A stretch of DNA of 64,000 nt from Haloferula helveola (GTDB taxonomy: Bacteria; Verrucomicrobiota; Verrucomicrobiia; Verrucomicrobiales; Akkermansiaceae), in NCBI RefSeq assembly GCF_037076345.1, contig NZ_AP024702.1, forward strand, positions 2,542,001 to 2,606,000, in the 5' to 3' direction. This document shows, piece after piece, positions 1 through 8,631 of this stretch (its first letter is position 1; every line of letters begins with the position of its first letter). The notes beneath the pieces were generated by a model. That model saw only the letters and a list, made by a program, of their open reading frames with translations. It had not been told where the DNA came from and made no database searches. The translations under genes and the position numbers were made by a program.

Positions 1-1
1 G

Positions 2-271
2 TATTTCATCTGGAAGCGGGGGTCGGACCGGGCGGGGTGCATCATGAACATCCGCAACGTCCAGCAGGCGTTGCGCTCCTATCAGGGGATGAACAGCTCA
101 GAACTCGCACCCAAGGAGAAGCTGGTGGGTCCCGGCCTATTCATCGAGGTCGAGCCCGAGTGCCCGAGAGGCGGGACCTATTCTTGGCATCAGGTGGGGT
201 GGAACATGGGCCAGCTCATGCTCCGGTGCTCGTGTGAGGAGCACGTTCCGCCGAACCATAAGGATTGGTGA
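2..271 (+). CDS. Pseudopilin-like protein, C-terminal end (gene truncated by window edge)
   Basis: The reading frame is open from the first bases of the window and stops at TGA 269-271, so only the last 89 residues are visible. The segment RAGCIMNIRNVQQALRSYQ followed by PECPRGGTYSW and two late Cys residues in RCSCEEHVPPNH matches the pattern of small verrucomicrobial prepilin-type proteins. In these an N-terminal methylation helix (here off the left edge) is followed by a helix with a Cys-Ile-Asn-x-Leu/Ile-Arg motif and a C-terminal 'CP-GGTY…C…H' cap. The likely role is a minor type II secretion or type IV pilus pseudopilin, but no partner secretion genes are visible. ATG 44 lies inside the conserved helix and is not the true start. 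Confidence 0.75.
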   Translation, partial: YFIWKRGSDRAGCIMNIRNVQQALRSYQGMNSSELAPKEKLVGPGLFIEVEPECPRGGTYSWHQVGWNMGQLMLRCSCEEHVPPNHKDW

Positions 272-274
272 CGA

Positions 275-1024
275 CTAGTCGCGGGACGAGGACGTCCCGC
301 CTCCCAGCACGGCCCGCACGGCGGCGACGTGCGCGGCAGTCCGCTCCTCGATGGCGGCGCTGCTGGGGGTCTCGAAAGTAAACGAGAGCGGGCAGCCGAG
401 CTCGGCCATGAAGATCGCCTCGGGCCAGTGGTCGGGAAGGTCGGCGGTGGCCGGGTGGTAGATCCAGCCGGGCTCGCGGACGTCGTGGTCGTCGATCACC
501 GCATTCGGCTCGGCCGGAAACCATGGCGCGACGGCGTCGAGGATCCGGCTCGCCCGTGCGGGGCGGTCGGTCCCGAGGTTGATCTCGTAAAAGTAGAAAC
601 CGCTGCTTTCCCAGTCTTCGTGCAGCGAGAGGAAGAGGTGGGGCAGGGGGCGTTTCTCCAGCCACTCGGCGTGGGCGCGCGCTTCCGGGGTGACCCGCCG
701 CAGGTAGTCGCGGTTGATGTCGAATCCCGCGGCTGTGTCGCGCGTGCCGGCAGCGAGCCCGGTAGGATTCACCGCCGGGCACAGGGTCCAGGCCTGGGGC
801 CCATCGAAGGCTCCGGTTTTCAGGAGCTCCAGCGCGGCCAAGGGTCCGGCCGGTTCGTCGCCGTGGATCCCGGCCGACAGGTAAGCGGGCTGGCCGTGCT
901 CGGGACCGACGAAGCCAAGGATCGGCCCGGCTGCGGTTTCGAGGAGTGTTTCGGTCGAAAACCCCCGGGCCTCGGCCTCGCGACGGAAGTCACGGAGGAA
1001 GGCGGCGGGGTCGAAGTCGCTCAC
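275..1024 (-). CDS. M14-family zinc carboxypeptidase / succinylglutamate desuccinylase-like hydrolase
   Basis: This 249-residue protein has the zinc-binding HxxE motif in GIHGDEPAG (H54, E57), the third ligand in SLHED (H135), the substrate-binding NRDY motif (N104, R105) and a late Glu in FTFETPS (E218) at the place of the catalytic Glu of carboxypeptidase A. This is the M14/AstE-AspA fold. The compact size, absence of a signal peptide and the 'NPTGLAAGTRD' segment resemble cytosolic murein-peptide amidases (MpaA-like) or aminoacylase-type members; the exact substrate cannot be read. The start is GTG at 1022-1024, only 3 nt after the citrate synthase stop, so the two genes are almost certainly cotranscribed. 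The 3' end of the gene also encodes a hairpin (281-300) against the convergent upstream gene. Confidence 0.85.
   Translation of the reverse strand: MSDFDPAAFLRDFRREAEARGFSTETLLETAAGPILGFVGPEHGQPAYLSAGIHGDEPAGPLAALELLKTGAFDGPQAWTLCPAVNPTGLAAGTRDTAAGFDINRDYLRRVTPEARAHAEWLEKRPLPHLFLSLHEDWESSGFYFYEINLGTDRPARASRILDAVAPWFPAEPNAVIDDHDVREPGWIYHPATADLPDHWPEAIFMAELGCPLSFTFETPSSAAIEERTAAHVAAVRAVLGGGTSSSRD
281..300. repeat. GC-rich hairpin between two convergent genes
   Basis: GCGGGAC (281-287) pairs with GTCCCGC (294-300) around a 6-nt loop. It sits inside the last codons of the M14 peptidase gene, 10 nt beyond the stop of the convergent pseudopilin gene. It could act as a bidirectional transcription barrier or be a short REP-like element. 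There is no T-tract, so it is not a classical terminator. Confidence 0.45.
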
Positions 1025-1027
1025 GGC

Positions 1028-2161
1028 TCAGCGATTTTCGATCGGCGGCACCGGCATCAGCTCGCTGGGTCCGACGTAGAGGGTCATCGGGCGATAGAGG
1101 CGGTTGTCGCGGAGCTGTTCGAGCACCTGCGCGGTCCAGCCGGAGGCGCGGGCGATCGCAAAGATCGGGGTGAAAAGATCGGTCGGGATGCCCAGCGAGT
1201 AGTAAACGGTGGCCGAGTAGAAATCGACGTTGGCGTTGAGCCCCTTGCGCTCGCGCATGATCTCGGCGATGCGCTCGGACATCTGGATCCACTTCGGCTC
1301 GCCGAGTTCCTCGGTGAGCTGGACGGCGAGCTTGCGGAGGTGCGGGGCGCGGGGGTCGAGCACCTTGTAAACGCGGTGGCCGATGCCCATGATCTTCTCC
1401 TTCCGGGTCAGCTTGCCTTCGACGTATTCGTCGACCTTCGCAGGATCGCCGATTTCCTCGAGCATGTGGATCACGCCCTCGTTGGCGCCGCCGTGGAGCG
1501 GTCCCTTGAGCGTGCCGACCGCCGAGGTGATGGCGGAATACATGTCCGAGAGGGTCGCGACCGTGACCCGGGCCGAGAAGGTCGAGGCGTTCATGCCGTG
1601 GTCGGCATGGAGGGTCAGGGCGACGTCGAGCGTGCGGATGGCGCGGTCGGTCGGAACCTCACCGCCATTGATCAGGTAGAGGAAGTGGGCGGCCTCGCAG
1701 AGATCCTCGCGGATCGGCGGCAACTCGAGACCTTGGCGGAAGCGGTGGAAGGCGGCGACCAGGACCGGGATCTTGGCGCAGATCGAAAGCGCGATGGCGG
1801 CGTCTTTCTCGAGGTCCGGCTCACCGATGGTGGCGCGTTTGTCGTAGAGCCCGAGCATCGACACGCCGGTGCGCACGATATCCATCGGGTTGGCGTCCTT
1901 CGGGGCGTTCTTGAGGAAGTCGATCACCCCGGCAGGAAGCTCGCGGTCGGTGCGGAATGCCTTCTCGAAGGCCTCGAGCTCGTCCTGCTTCGGCAGCCGG
2001 TTGTAGTGGAGGAGGTAAACGACTTCCTCGTAGCTGCAGTTCTCGACCAGATCGTCGATGTGGTAGCCGAGGTAGCTGAGGCGGCCCGCCTTTCCTTCGA
2101 CGTTGGAGAGGGCGGATTCGTTGGCGATGACTCCTTCGAGGCCTTTTGCGTATTCGGTCAT
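1028..2161 (-). CDS. gltA: Citrate synthase (citrate / 2-methylcitrate synthase family)
   Basis: This cytosolic enzyme condenses acetyl-CoA with oxaloacetate to give citrate, the entry step of the TCA cycle. Counted from ATG 2161 it has 377 residues, the usual length of short (type II) bacterial citrate synthases. All three catalytic residues are in family motifs: H223 in GPLHGGANE, H262 in GIGHRVYK and D313 in NVDFYSA. The N-terminus 'MTEYAKGLEGVIANESALS' fits the family. An in-frame start at 2230 would add 23 Ser/Pro-rich residues that do not look conserved. The gene is divergent from tsaB, with about 125 nt between them, and is followed 3 nt later by the M14 hydrolase. Methylcitrate synthase activity cannot be excluded, but no prp genes are nearby. 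Confidence 0.95.
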   Translation of the reverse strand: MTEYAKGLEGVIANESALSNVEGKAGRLSYLGYHIDDLVENCSYEEVVYLLHYNRLPKQDELEAFEKAFRTDRELPAGVIDFLKNAPKDANPMDIVRTGVSMLGLYDKRATIGEPDLEKDAAIALSICAKIPVLVAAFHRFRQGLELPPIREDLCEAAHFLYLINGGEVPTDRAIRTLDVALTLHADHGMNASTFSARVTVATLSDMYSAITSAVGTLKGPLHGGANEGVIHMLEEIGDPAKVDEYVEGKLTRKEKIMGIGHRVYKVLDPRAPHLRKLAVQLTEELGEPKWIQMSERIAEIMRERKGLNANVDFYSATVYYSLGIPTDLFTPIFAIARASGWTAQVLEQLRDNRLYRPMTLYVGPSELMPVPPIENR

Positions 2162-2286
2162 GACAGAAAAAGGGGGTGTGGCCTCCGTGCACGGGGACCG
2201 CGAGGAAGAAAGCGACTGGACCGAGCCCACGCAAGGGAGAATCCGCGAACCTTGCCGGACCCGATTCCCCGAGCTAGGGCTGGGGC

Positions 2287-2922
2287 GTGGCCAGCCTCCT
2301 CGCGATCGAATCCAGCACTCCGCGTGCCTCTCTGGTGCTGTGGCGTGACGGAGAGGTCGTTTTCGAGGGAGGCTTCGAAAGCGACCGCCACCACAACGCG
2401 CTACTCTTCGCGCCTCTGCGACAGGCGATCGAGATTTTGGGCGAAAGTCGGCTCGATGAGGTGATCGTCGGAACCGGTCCGGGCAGCTACAGCGGCACCC
2501 GTGTCGGGATCGCCGCCGGTCAGGGCGTCGGACTCGTCCACGACTGCCCGGTGGTCGGGCTGTCCTCTCTGCTGGCGCTCGGTTTTGCCGAGGGAACCGT
2601 CGTTGGGGATGCGCGGCGCGGATCCGGGTGGTGGGCCGAGATTGGCGACGGATTGCCGGATCCCCAGCTGGCCGAGGCCGCCGAGCTGCCGGGTCTTGTC
2701 CCTGGCGAGGTATTCGCGTTGGAAGATTTGGGAAAACTGGGACTGCCCCCGGAGATTGAAGTTCGTCCTGCTCAGCCGACTGCCCGACGGCTGGTCGAGG
2801 CGTGGTTGGCGCTCGATGAGCCGACGCGTGCTCCGCTCCGTGCCGAGCCGCCTCAGCCGGCCTACCTTCGTCCTCCGCATATCACCGAGGCGAAGAAGGG
2901 GCACCCGCTGCTGCGGAAGTGA
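2287..2922 (+). CDS. tsaB: tRNA threonylcarbamoyladenosine biosynthesis protein TsaB
   Basis: This 211-residue protein of the ASKHA fold starts with the phosphate-1-like segment LLAIESSTPRASL and carries the TsaB hallmark GTGPGSYSGTRVGIAAGQG near residues 60-80. TsaB is the non-catalytic partner of TsaD; with TsaC and TsaE they make the t6A modification at position 37 of ANN-decoding tRNAs. The start codon is GTG (2287-2289), preceded by the purine-rich GGGCTGGGGC. Slightly shorter than E. coli TsaB and with a degenerate C-terminal half, as expected because that half is not catalytic. It is monocistronic: citrate synthase is divergent and the next gene convergent, with a large palindrome 12 nt after the stop. 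Confidence 0.92.
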   Translation: MASLLAIESSTPRASLVLWRDGEVVFEGGFESDRHHNALLFAPLRQAIEILGESRLDEVIVGTGPGSYSGTRVGIAAGQGVGLVHDCPVVGLSSLLALGFAEGTVVGDARRGSGWWAEIGDGLPDPQLAEAAELPGLVPGEVFALEDLGKLGLPPEIEVRPAQPTARRLVEAWLALDEPTRAPLRAEPPQPAYLRPPHITEAKKGHPLLRK

Positions 2923-2933
2923 GGGGGGGCAGA

Positions 2934-3002
2934 GGACCGCGCGAGCCCACTCGCGCCCCGGAAGCCCGGAAGGTTGAATGCGCGAGTGGGCTCGCGCGGT
3001 CC
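2934..3002. repeat. Large perfect palindrome, copy 1 (23-bp arms)
   Basis: The left arm 2934-2956 (starts GGACCGCGCGAGCCCACTCG) is the exact reverse complement of 2980-3002, separated by a 23-nt spacer. It lies between the convergent stops of tsaB (2922) and the dehydrogenase gene (3011) and may stop transcription from both sides, although no T-tract follows. The same 23-bp arms, with a different spacer, recur at 5983-6052, so this is a dispersed repeat and not just a terminator. Confidence 0.9.
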
Positions 3003-3010
3003 GCTGTCGC

Positions 3011-5917
3011 TTATGGCTTCTCGGGCTGACGGAGGTAGAGGAACAGGTCGCGGACCTGCGACTCGCTCAGAGAATTCAGCAGACCTTCCGGCATCATCGA
3101 GCGGGGGCTGAGCTCGCGCTTCCTGATGCGCGACTTCGGCAAGGTCGTGGTGGTTCCGGCCAATGTCTTCAGAGTCAGCGTGCCGTCGGTTTCCTCGGTG
3201 ACGATGCCGGCGACGAGACTGTCGTCGTCGAGGGTGACGAAGCTCTGCTGGTAGTCGCGGCCGATCACCGCATTCGGGTCGAGCAGGTTCTGCAGCAGAT
3301 ACTCGACGTCGCTGAAGTTGCCGGGAAGGTGGGGTCCGATGTGCCCGCCCTCGCCGAACATCTCATGGCAGGCCGAGCAGGTGGCTTTGAAGATCTCGGC
3401 TCCGTTCTTCACGTCCGCGCTGAGGATCGCCGGTTCCCCGAGGAACCGCCGGTAGCGCTCGATCTCTTTCTGGCGTTGCTCGTCGGTCGGATTCAGGGTG
3501 CCCCATTTCTGCTCAAGCCATTGGTCAAGTTTCGCGTCCTTGTGACCTTGGATCAATCGAGCCACGGGAGCCGTGATGGTGCTGCCCGGGAGTTTGCCGG
3601 AGTCGATGGCCTCGAGCAGCTTCAGGGTGAAGGCCGGGCGTGCGGCGAGGACTTCGAGTGCGCCGCGGGTCTCCGCTTCGTTGAGTTCTGAAAGCTTGTC
3701 GACGAGCAACGTTGCGACCTTCGGATCGTCGTAGACGGCCAACGCCCGCACCGCTGTTTCCCGGAGTGGACCCTTTGCGGAAGCCAGACGGAGAAACAGT
3801 TCGAGGCTCGCGGCGTCGGTCCGCGATGAGAGGGCCTCCATCGCTTCGCTTCGAGACTCGGCGCTCGCGTCGGCATTGGCGGCGATGGCACGCAGTTCGT
3901 GGAGCGACTTGGCATTGCCGAAAAGCAGAGCGAGCGTGAGCGCCTGCTGCCGGATCTCCGGATTCTGGTCCTTGTGCAGGACTTCATAAGCCGCCGTCCA
4001 TCCTTTCGGCTGCGGCAGCTTCGCGTGCCCCTCGGCTCCCTTCAGAAGTCCGGCGAGGATATGAATGCGACGGGGCGGTTCGGCGGTGTGGAGCACCGAG
4101 CAGAGATCGTCGATCGCAGGCATGAAGCGCGCCTCGTTCTGGAGAAGTCCGCGCATGAGGCGTCGCGGAAGGTATCTCTGAAGTTTCGGCATCGGGGACT
4201 TGGCGACCACCGCTGGAGCCCTCCCGGGCTCGGACCGTGCTGCGGCCTCGGCCGCATACCAAACCATCAGCGGAAGGTTGGGGTCATCGAGATCCTCTTC
4301 GTGATTCCCGAGCGCTTCGACCAGCAACCATGCCTCATCCGCTGAGAGCCGCTGCGCGGCCGAGGCAAGTCGCAGCCGGACCGTCGGCGATGGATCCTCC
4401 TTGGCCATCCGGAGCATCTTTTCGCGGAGCTTCGCCGTCGGCTCGCCCTTTTCACATGCGCAGGTCACCGCCCAGCCGCGAACGGCCGCCGACTGGTCCA
4501 TCATGGCCCGCAGCAGGGTGGTTTCCGTCAGAGCGCCTTGGGAGTGGAGAACCCACAGCGCCCGCAACCGACGGGTCTCGTCCGGAAACGAAAGAAGGAT
4601 CTTCTCGAGCCTTCCGGTGATCCCGGGCTTGGCTCCGCGCTCCTGGAGCAGGCGTCGAGCGTGGCGAACGAACCAGTCGTTCGCGTCGAGCTGCATCTCG
4701 ACCAACTCCTCGTCGCTAGCCTTCGTGAGATCGACCTTCCTCGGCTTCACCCGATCATGGGTGATCTTGTACATCCGGCCGTTGGAACGGTCGGTGAACG
4801 CGCGTTGCTGGTGGCACGGCACGGCGTCGTACCAGTCGGAAATGAACACGCCGCCATCGGGTCCGTACTGGGGCGACAGCCCGCGAAACCACGGATCGCC
4901 ACTGACCACGAAGTCGGTGACCTTTTTGCTGCGGAATCCGGAGCCGTTGGCTACGAAACGTTCGCAGCGCAGACGGTTCATGTGGATGTCGTGGAAGAAG
5001 AAGCGGTCACGCCATTCATCCGGAAACGCGCCGCCGAGATAGACCATCGCGCCGCAGTAGGCGGCTTTCTCGTAGCGCCCCCAGGCGATGGTCTTGATGT
5101 CTTCATAGAGGTTGGGATTGAAGTGCCCTCCCGCTTGCCGCGTGTAGTGCGCGCCTTCGATGGCGTGCCACATGTGCGGAACCACACAGGCGGCGAAGAA
5201 CGCCTCACCACGGTCGTTCCAATCGACCCCCCACTGGTTGCTCACCCCCTCACACCAGCGTTCGAAGACCTTGCGGGTCGGATGGTAGCGCCAGATGCCC
5301 GCATTGATCGGAACCCGCTCGGCCGGTGGCGTGCCGGGTGCTCCGACTTTCGAGTGAGTGAAAACTCCGTGGGTTCCGTAAAGCCAGCCGTCGGGTCCCC
5401 AGATGAAGTTGTTGAGGGTCTCGTGGGTGTCGCCGGCGCCCCAGCCGTCGAGCACGATCTCCGGCTCGCCGTCCATCACCGCATCGCCGTCGCGATCGGG
5501 CAGGAACAACAGGTTGGGCGGCGAGCCCAGCCAGACACCGCCGAAGCCGACCGCGATACCGCTGCTGAAGTGCGCCTTGTCCCAGAAGGTGCGCTTGTCC
5601 TCGAAGGTGCCGTCGCCGTCGTTGTCGGAAAGGACGACGATCCGGTCCTTGGGTTCGCCGGGGGAGTTCGGGTAGTTGGTGCACTCGACGACCCACAGCC
5701 GCCCGCGGTCGTCGATGGTGTAGGCGATGGGTTGGACGATGTCCGGCTCGCCCGCGATCAACTCCATACGGAAGCCGTCCGGAAGCTCCATGCGCCCGGC
5801 GGTTTCGGCGGGGGAGAGGGCTTCGGTCGTCGCGACCGGGCGGTTCGGGTCGTCGCGCGGGTCTTTGGCGGCGGCGAGGGGCAGGGCGAGGCAGAGGAGG
5901 AGAGCGAGGGTTTTCAT
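3011..5917 (-). CDS. PVC-type exported 'membrane-bound dehydrogenase' with C-terminal cytochrome c
   Basis: This 968-residue exported protein has a signal peptide at residues 1-18 (MKTLALLLCLALPLAAA). A beta-propeller domain related to the PQQ/sorbosone-dehydrogenase-like group follows (about 40-430; PDGFRMELIAGEPDIVQPIA, then repeated 'WGPDGWLYGTHG', 'PDGGVFISDWYD' motifs). Next is a HEAT-like helical region (about 450-780) and a haem-binding domain with C-SACH at 847-851 and the PVC-specific 'EYLLQNLLDPNAV' segment. Such proteins are abundant in Planctomycetes and Verrucomicrobia and are thought to oxidise sugars in the periplasm and pass electrons to the attached haem; the substrate is unknown. 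The start at 5917 gives a clean signal peptide; an in-frame start at 6007 would read through the upstream palindrome. The leader is A/C-rich (GCCCAAACCC-ATG) with no Shine-Dalgarno. The gene is bracketed by two copies of the same palindrome. Confidence 0.9.
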   Translation of the reverse strand: MKTLALLLCLALPLAAAKDPRDDPNRPVATTEALSPAETAGRMELPDGFRMELIAGEPDIVQPIAYTIDDRGRLWVVECTNYPNSPGEPKDRIVVLSDNDGDGTFEDKRTFWDKAHFSSGIAVGFGGVWLGSPPNLLFLPDRDGDAVMDGEPEIVLDGWGAGDTHETLNNFIWGPDGWLYGTHGVFTHSKVGAPGTPPAERVPINAGIWRYHPTRKVFERWCEGVSNQWGVDWNDRGEAFFAACVVPHMWHAIEGAHYTRQAGGHFNPNLYEDIKTIAWGRYEKAAYCGAMVYLGGAFPDEWRDRFFFHDIHMNRLRCERFVANGSGFRSKKVTDFVVSGDPWFRGLSPQYGPDGGVFISDWYDAVPCHQQRAFTDRSNGRMYKITHDRVKPRKVDLTKASDEELVEMQLDANDWFVRHARRLLQERGAKPGITGRLEKILLSFPDETRRLRALWVLHSQGALTETTLLRAMMDQSAAVRGWAVTCACEKGEPTAKLREKMLRMAKEDPSPTVRLRLASAAQRLSADEAWLLVEALGNHEEDLDDPNLPLMVWYAAEAAARSEPGRAPAVVAKSPMPKLQRYLPRRLMRGLLQNEARFMPAIDDLCSVLHTAEPPRRIHILAGLLKGAEGHAKLPQPKGWTAAYEVLHKDQNPEIRQQALTLALLFGNAKSLHELRAIAANADASAESRSEAMEALSSRTDAASLELFLRLASAKGPLRETAVRALAVYDDPKVATLLVDKLSELNEAETRGALEVLAARPAFTLKLLEAIDSGKLPGSTITAPVARLIQGHKDAKLDQWLEQKWGTLNPTDEQRQKEIERYRRFLGEPAILSADVKNGAEIFKATCSACHEMFGEGGHIGPHLPGNFSDVEYLLQNLLDPNAVIGRDYQQSFVTLDDDSLVAGIVTEETDGTLTLKTLAGTTTTLPKSRIRKRELSPRSMMPEGLLNSLSESQVRDLFLYLRQPEKP

Positions 5918-5982
5918 GGGTTTGGGCGGGCTTGGGCAGAAGAGAGGGAACGAAACCGGCGGGACGGGGCTTTCAGGCGGAA

Positions 5983-6052
5983 GGACCGCGCGAGCCCACT
6001 CGCGCATCCCAGGCGGCAGGGGTTCCGGGGCGCGAGTGGGCTCGCGCGGTCC
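5983..6052. repeat. Large perfect palindrome, copy 2 (23-bp arms)
   Basis: The arms 5983-6005 and 6030-6052 are identical to those at 2934-3002, while the 24-nt spacer is different. It is placed between the dehydrogenase start (5917) and the transketolase terminator (6064-6096), so here it lies upstream of the gene whose other end has copy 1. Arm conservation with spacer divergence implies selection or recent spread of the arms. Confidence 0.9.
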
Positions 6053-6063
6053 ATTTGCTGACG

Positions 6064-6096
6064 CAAAAAAACGCCGCCCCGGTGTGGGGCGGCGTT
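6064..6096 (-). terminator. Intrinsic terminator of transketolase
   Basis: Read on the minus strand, an 11-bp stem (6086-6096 pairing with 6070-6080, GGGGCGGCGTT type) with a 5-nt loop is followed by a run of seven T (6065-6071). It starts 27 nt after the transketolase stop. Confidence 0.9.
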
Positions 6097-6122
6097 GGTG
6101 AGGAAGCGGGTGCGGAGCGCGA

Positions 6123-8099
6123 TTACTTCGCGGCGGCGACGACGGCCTCGGCGGTCATGCCGAGTTCCTTCATCACAGTGCCGCCCGGAGCGCTGATGCC
6201 GAAGCGGTCGATGCCGAGGACCTTGCCCTCGCTGCCGACATACTTCCACCAGAGGCCGGACACGCCGGCTTCGATCGCCACGCGCTTGGTGCAGGACTTC
6301 GGCAGGACCGCCTCGCGGTAGTCGTCGCCCTGGCGGTCGAAACGCTCGAAGCAGGGAATCGAGACGACACGCACGCCGTCGCCGAGTTCCTCGGCGGCCT
6401 TGAGGCAGTGCTGAAGTTCGGAGCCGCACGACATCAGGATCGTGGTCAGCTCACCCTTCTCCTTGCGGACGATGTAGCCGCCGCGCAGCACGCCTTCGCG
6501 GCGTTCGCCGGAGGAAAGTCCGGGGATGGCCGGAACGTTCTGGCGGGTCAGGCTGAGAAGTGTCGGGCCGTCGGTGCGGCGCATCGCCGCGGCGAAGGCG
6601 CCGGCGGTTTCTTCGGCGTCGGCCGGGCGGATGACGTCGAGGTTCGGGATCACGCGCAGGCCGCTGACCGTTTCCACCGGCTGGTGGGTCGGGCCGTCCT
6701 CGCCGACACCCACCGAGTCGTGGGTGAAGATGTAGGTGACGGGCAGCTTCGCGAGGGCGGCGAGGCGGATCGACGGGCGGACGTAGTCGGCGAACACGAG
6801 GAAGGTCGCGCACGACGCGCGGAAGATGCCGTCGTAGGCGATGCCGTTGCAGATGGCGCCCATCGCGTGCTCGCGGATGCCGAACCAGATGTTACGGCCG
6901 GCCGGATTCTCGGCGCCGAAGTCGCCGCCGTCCTTGATGTAGTTCTTGGTCGAGCCGTAGAGGTCGGCCGAACCGGTGACCAGCTGGGGCACGAGCTTGG
7001 CGACCGACTGGATCACGGTGCCACCCGAAGCGCGGGTGGCGCCGCCTTCGTCATCGGCGAAGGCCGGGATCTGGTCGGCGATGTCGCTCGGGATCTCGCC
7101 GGTGACGCCTGCGCGCAATTCGGTGGCGAGGGCCGGATTGGCCTGCGCCCACGCTTCGTAGTCGCTCTGCCAGGAAAGGAACTCGTGCTTCGAGTTCTCG
7201 GCCTTCTCGGCGAAGAAGCTGCGGACTTCCTCGGAGACGTAGAAGTGTTCTTCCGGCAGGCCGAGACCGGCGCGGGCCTCGTCGGCAAAGTTTGCACCGC
7301 CTTCGCCGTGCGCACCGGCGGTGCCGGCGACCTGCGGGATGCCCTTGCCGATCAGGGTCTTGGCGATGATCACCTTCGGCTTGCCGTTGTCATCGGCCTT
7401 TGCCTTTTCAACGGCACCGGCGATCGCTTCAAGGTCGTGGCCGTCGATGGTCACAACGTCCCACTTCTGCGAGGCGAAATATTTCTCCGCGTCCTCGCTC
7501 TGGGTGCGCTCGGCCATGGCATCGAGCGTCACGTCGTTCGAATCATAGATCAGGATCAGGTTATCCAGACCGTTGTGGCCGGCGAAGGCGATCGCCTCCT
7601 TGGCCACGCCTTCCTGCAGGCAGCCGTCGCCGAGCAGGGCGAATACGTGGTGGTTGAAGATCGTGTGGTCGGCGGTGTTGAACTTCGCCGCGGCGCGCTT
7701 GCCGGACATCGCGTAGCCGACCGCATTGCCGACGCCCTGACCGAGCGGGCCGGTGGTGGCTTCGACGCCTTCGGTATCGCCGAACTCCGGGTGGCCCGGG
7801 GTTTCGGATCCGAGCTGGCGGAAGTTCTTCACCTCCTCGACCGACAGGTGGTAGCCCGCCATGTGGAGCCACGAGTAGAGGAACATCGAGCCGTGGCCGG
7901 CCGAGAGGATGAAGCGGTCGCGATTGAGCCACTTGGGGGCTTCCGGGTTGTAGCGGAGGCCGCCGCCGCCGAAGAGCACGGCACCGATTTCGGCGCAGCC
8001 GAGGGGCAGTCCGAGGTGGCCGGACGAGCAGGCGTGCACGGCATCGATGGCCAGCCCGCGGGCCTGGGTGGCAGCTTGGGAGAGGATCTCTTGGTTCAT
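6123..8099 (-). CDS. tkt: Transketolase
   Basis: Thiamine-diphosphate enzyme of 658 residues that moves two-carbon ketol units between sugar phosphates in the non-oxidative pentose phosphate pathway; cytosolic. Family motifs from ATG 8099: SGHLGLPLG (26-34, where the usual HPG is HLG), AGHGS (67-71), GPLGQG (117-122), and the ThDP/Mg motif GDGCLQEG (157-164). Further on are the pyrimidine domain with FGIREHAMG and a C-terminal domain ending near [12 protein letters not shown]. The start at 8099 fits the family N-terminus; the in-frame start at 8213 would add an unconserved 38-residue extension rich in Arg/Pro/Ser. The gene is monocistronic, with a putative promoter 32 nt upstream and a strong terminator. 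Confidence 0.95.
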   Translation of the reverse strand: MNQEILSQAATQARGLAIDAVHACSSGHLGLPLGCAEIGAVLFGGGGLRYNPEAPKWLNRDRFILSAGHGSMFLYSWLHMAGYHLSVEEVKNFRQLGSETPGHPEFGDTEGVEATTGPLGQGVGNAVGYAMSGKRAAAKFNTADHTIFNHHVFALLGDGCLQEGVAKEAIAFAGHNGLDNLILIYDSNDVTLDAMAERTQSEDAEKYFASQKWDVVTIDGHDLEAIAGAVEKAKADDNGKPKVIIAKTLIGKGIPQVAGTAGAHGEGGANFADEARAGLGLPEEHFYVSEEVRSFFAEKAENSKHEFLSWQSDYEAWAQANPALATELRAGVTGEIPSDIADQIPAFADDEGGATRASGGTVIQSVAKLVPQLVTGSADLYGSTKNYIKDGGDFGAENPAGRNIWFGIREHAMGAICNGIAYDGIFRASCATFLVFADYVRPSIRLAALAKLPVTYIFTHDSVGVGEDGPTHQPVETVSGLRVIPNLDVIRPADAEETAGAFAAAMRRTDGPTLLSLTRQNVPAIPGLSSGERREGVLRGGYIVRKEKGELTTILMSCGSELQHCLKAAEELGDGVRVVSIPCFERFDRQGDDYREAVLPKSCTKRVAIEAGVSGLWWKYVGSEGKVLGIDRFGISAPGGTVMKELGMTAEAVVAAAK

Positions 8100-8130
8100 A
8101 GCAATCAGGGAGTTGTCTGACAGGGCGGGC

Positions 8131-8158
8131 AGCGTAGGAGGACAGACCGCACTGGCAA
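8131..8158 (-). promoter_or_regulatory. Putative sigma-70-type promoter of tkt
   Basis: On the minus strand TTGCCA (8153-8158) and TACGCT (8131-8136) are 16 nt apart, ending 32 nt before the transketolase ATG. Both boxes match the housekeeping consensus only partly. Confidence 0.35.
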
Positions 8159-8451
8159 GCCGCCTTTGGGGCAGCATCTGGCAGCTTCGATGAAGAATTC
8201 GCAACGGGGCCATGAAAATGCGGCGTCAAGCATCTCGCGACTCCCACGGAGGGCTGGGGGAACAACGAAAAGGTCGGAATGGACAAAATCTTGTGAGGAC
8301 GGTCGGCCGCCGCGGACCGAAAGCTGCCGTCTGTGGGTGTGTACCGTCTCAACGACATTCTACTCGGGGTCCGGTTTTCGCTTGTTTCGCCAATTTCGAT
8401 GTCCGACCTGCCACGGGTGACCGATCCGGATGAAAAAGGCCGATTTTGTCC
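8159..8451. other. Non-coding stretch between tkt and tRNA-Glu
   Basis: Between the tkt promoter region and the tRNA promoter I see no credible gene. The small open frames here have no family resemblance, no good start context, and overlap one another in different frames. Nothing structured or repeated was recognised. Confidence 0.5.
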
Positions 8452-8479
8452 TTGTCAGTCGGACGCTCCCAAATATTTT
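8452..8479 (+). promoter_or_regulatory. Putative promoter of tRNA-Glu
   Basis: TTGTCA (8452-8457) and TATTTT (8474-8479) are separated by 16 nt in a locally AT-rich patch, 37 nt upstream of the tRNA 5' end. Confidence 0.45.
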
Positions 8480-8516
8480 GCCCGCCCAGCCCGCTCCGGC
8501 GGATTGGAAGAGAAGT

Positions 8517-8591
8517 GACCCGTTCGTCTAGTGGTTAGGACTCCAGATTTTCATTCTGGCAACAGGGGTTCGACTCCCCTACGGGTTGCCA
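8517..8591 (+). tRNA. tRNA-Glu (anticodon UUC)
   Basis: A full cloverleaf can be folded: the acceptor stem 8517-8523/8581-8587 has seven pairs (the first is G-U), the D arm is GTCT/GGAC with the loop AGTGGTTA, and the anticodon stem CCAGA/TCTGG encloses TTTTCAT with anticodon TTC at 8550-8552. The T arm is AGGGG-TTCGACT-CCCCT, the discriminator is G and CCA is encoded (8589-8591). It decodes GAA/GAG. A terminator follows 15 nt later. Confidence 0.97.
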
Positions 8592-8606
8592 CTCTCTTCT
8601 GAAAAC

Positions 8607-8631
8607 AGCCCGCCTTTCCGGCGGGCTTTTT
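8607..8631 (+). terminator. Intrinsic terminator after tRNA-Glu
   Basis: The 8-bp stem AGCCCGCC/GGCGGGCT (8607-8614 with 8620-8627) has a 5-nt loop and a T5 tract to 8631. Confidence 0.92.

Noticed and set aside
329..2464. Long plus-strand open frame opposite the M14 peptidase and citrate synthase genes
   Set aside because: It is antisense to two well-supported genes, has no family motifs and is rich in Arg/Gly/Val as expected from the complement of a GC-rich gene.
2934..6052. The palindrome pair as ends of a transposon carrying the dehydrogenase gene
   Set aside because: No transposase lies between them, no target-site duplication is visible and each copy is itself a complete palindrome, so they are not simple terminal repeats.
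8159..8516. Small overlapping open frames before tRNA-Glu
   Set aside because: 60-85 codons, no recognisable motif, mutually overlapping in different frames, and one runs into the tRNA.
8517..8591. tRNA-Glu as an integration site of a mobile island
   Set aside because: No integrase, no repeated tRNA 3' end and no change in gene style on one side only.
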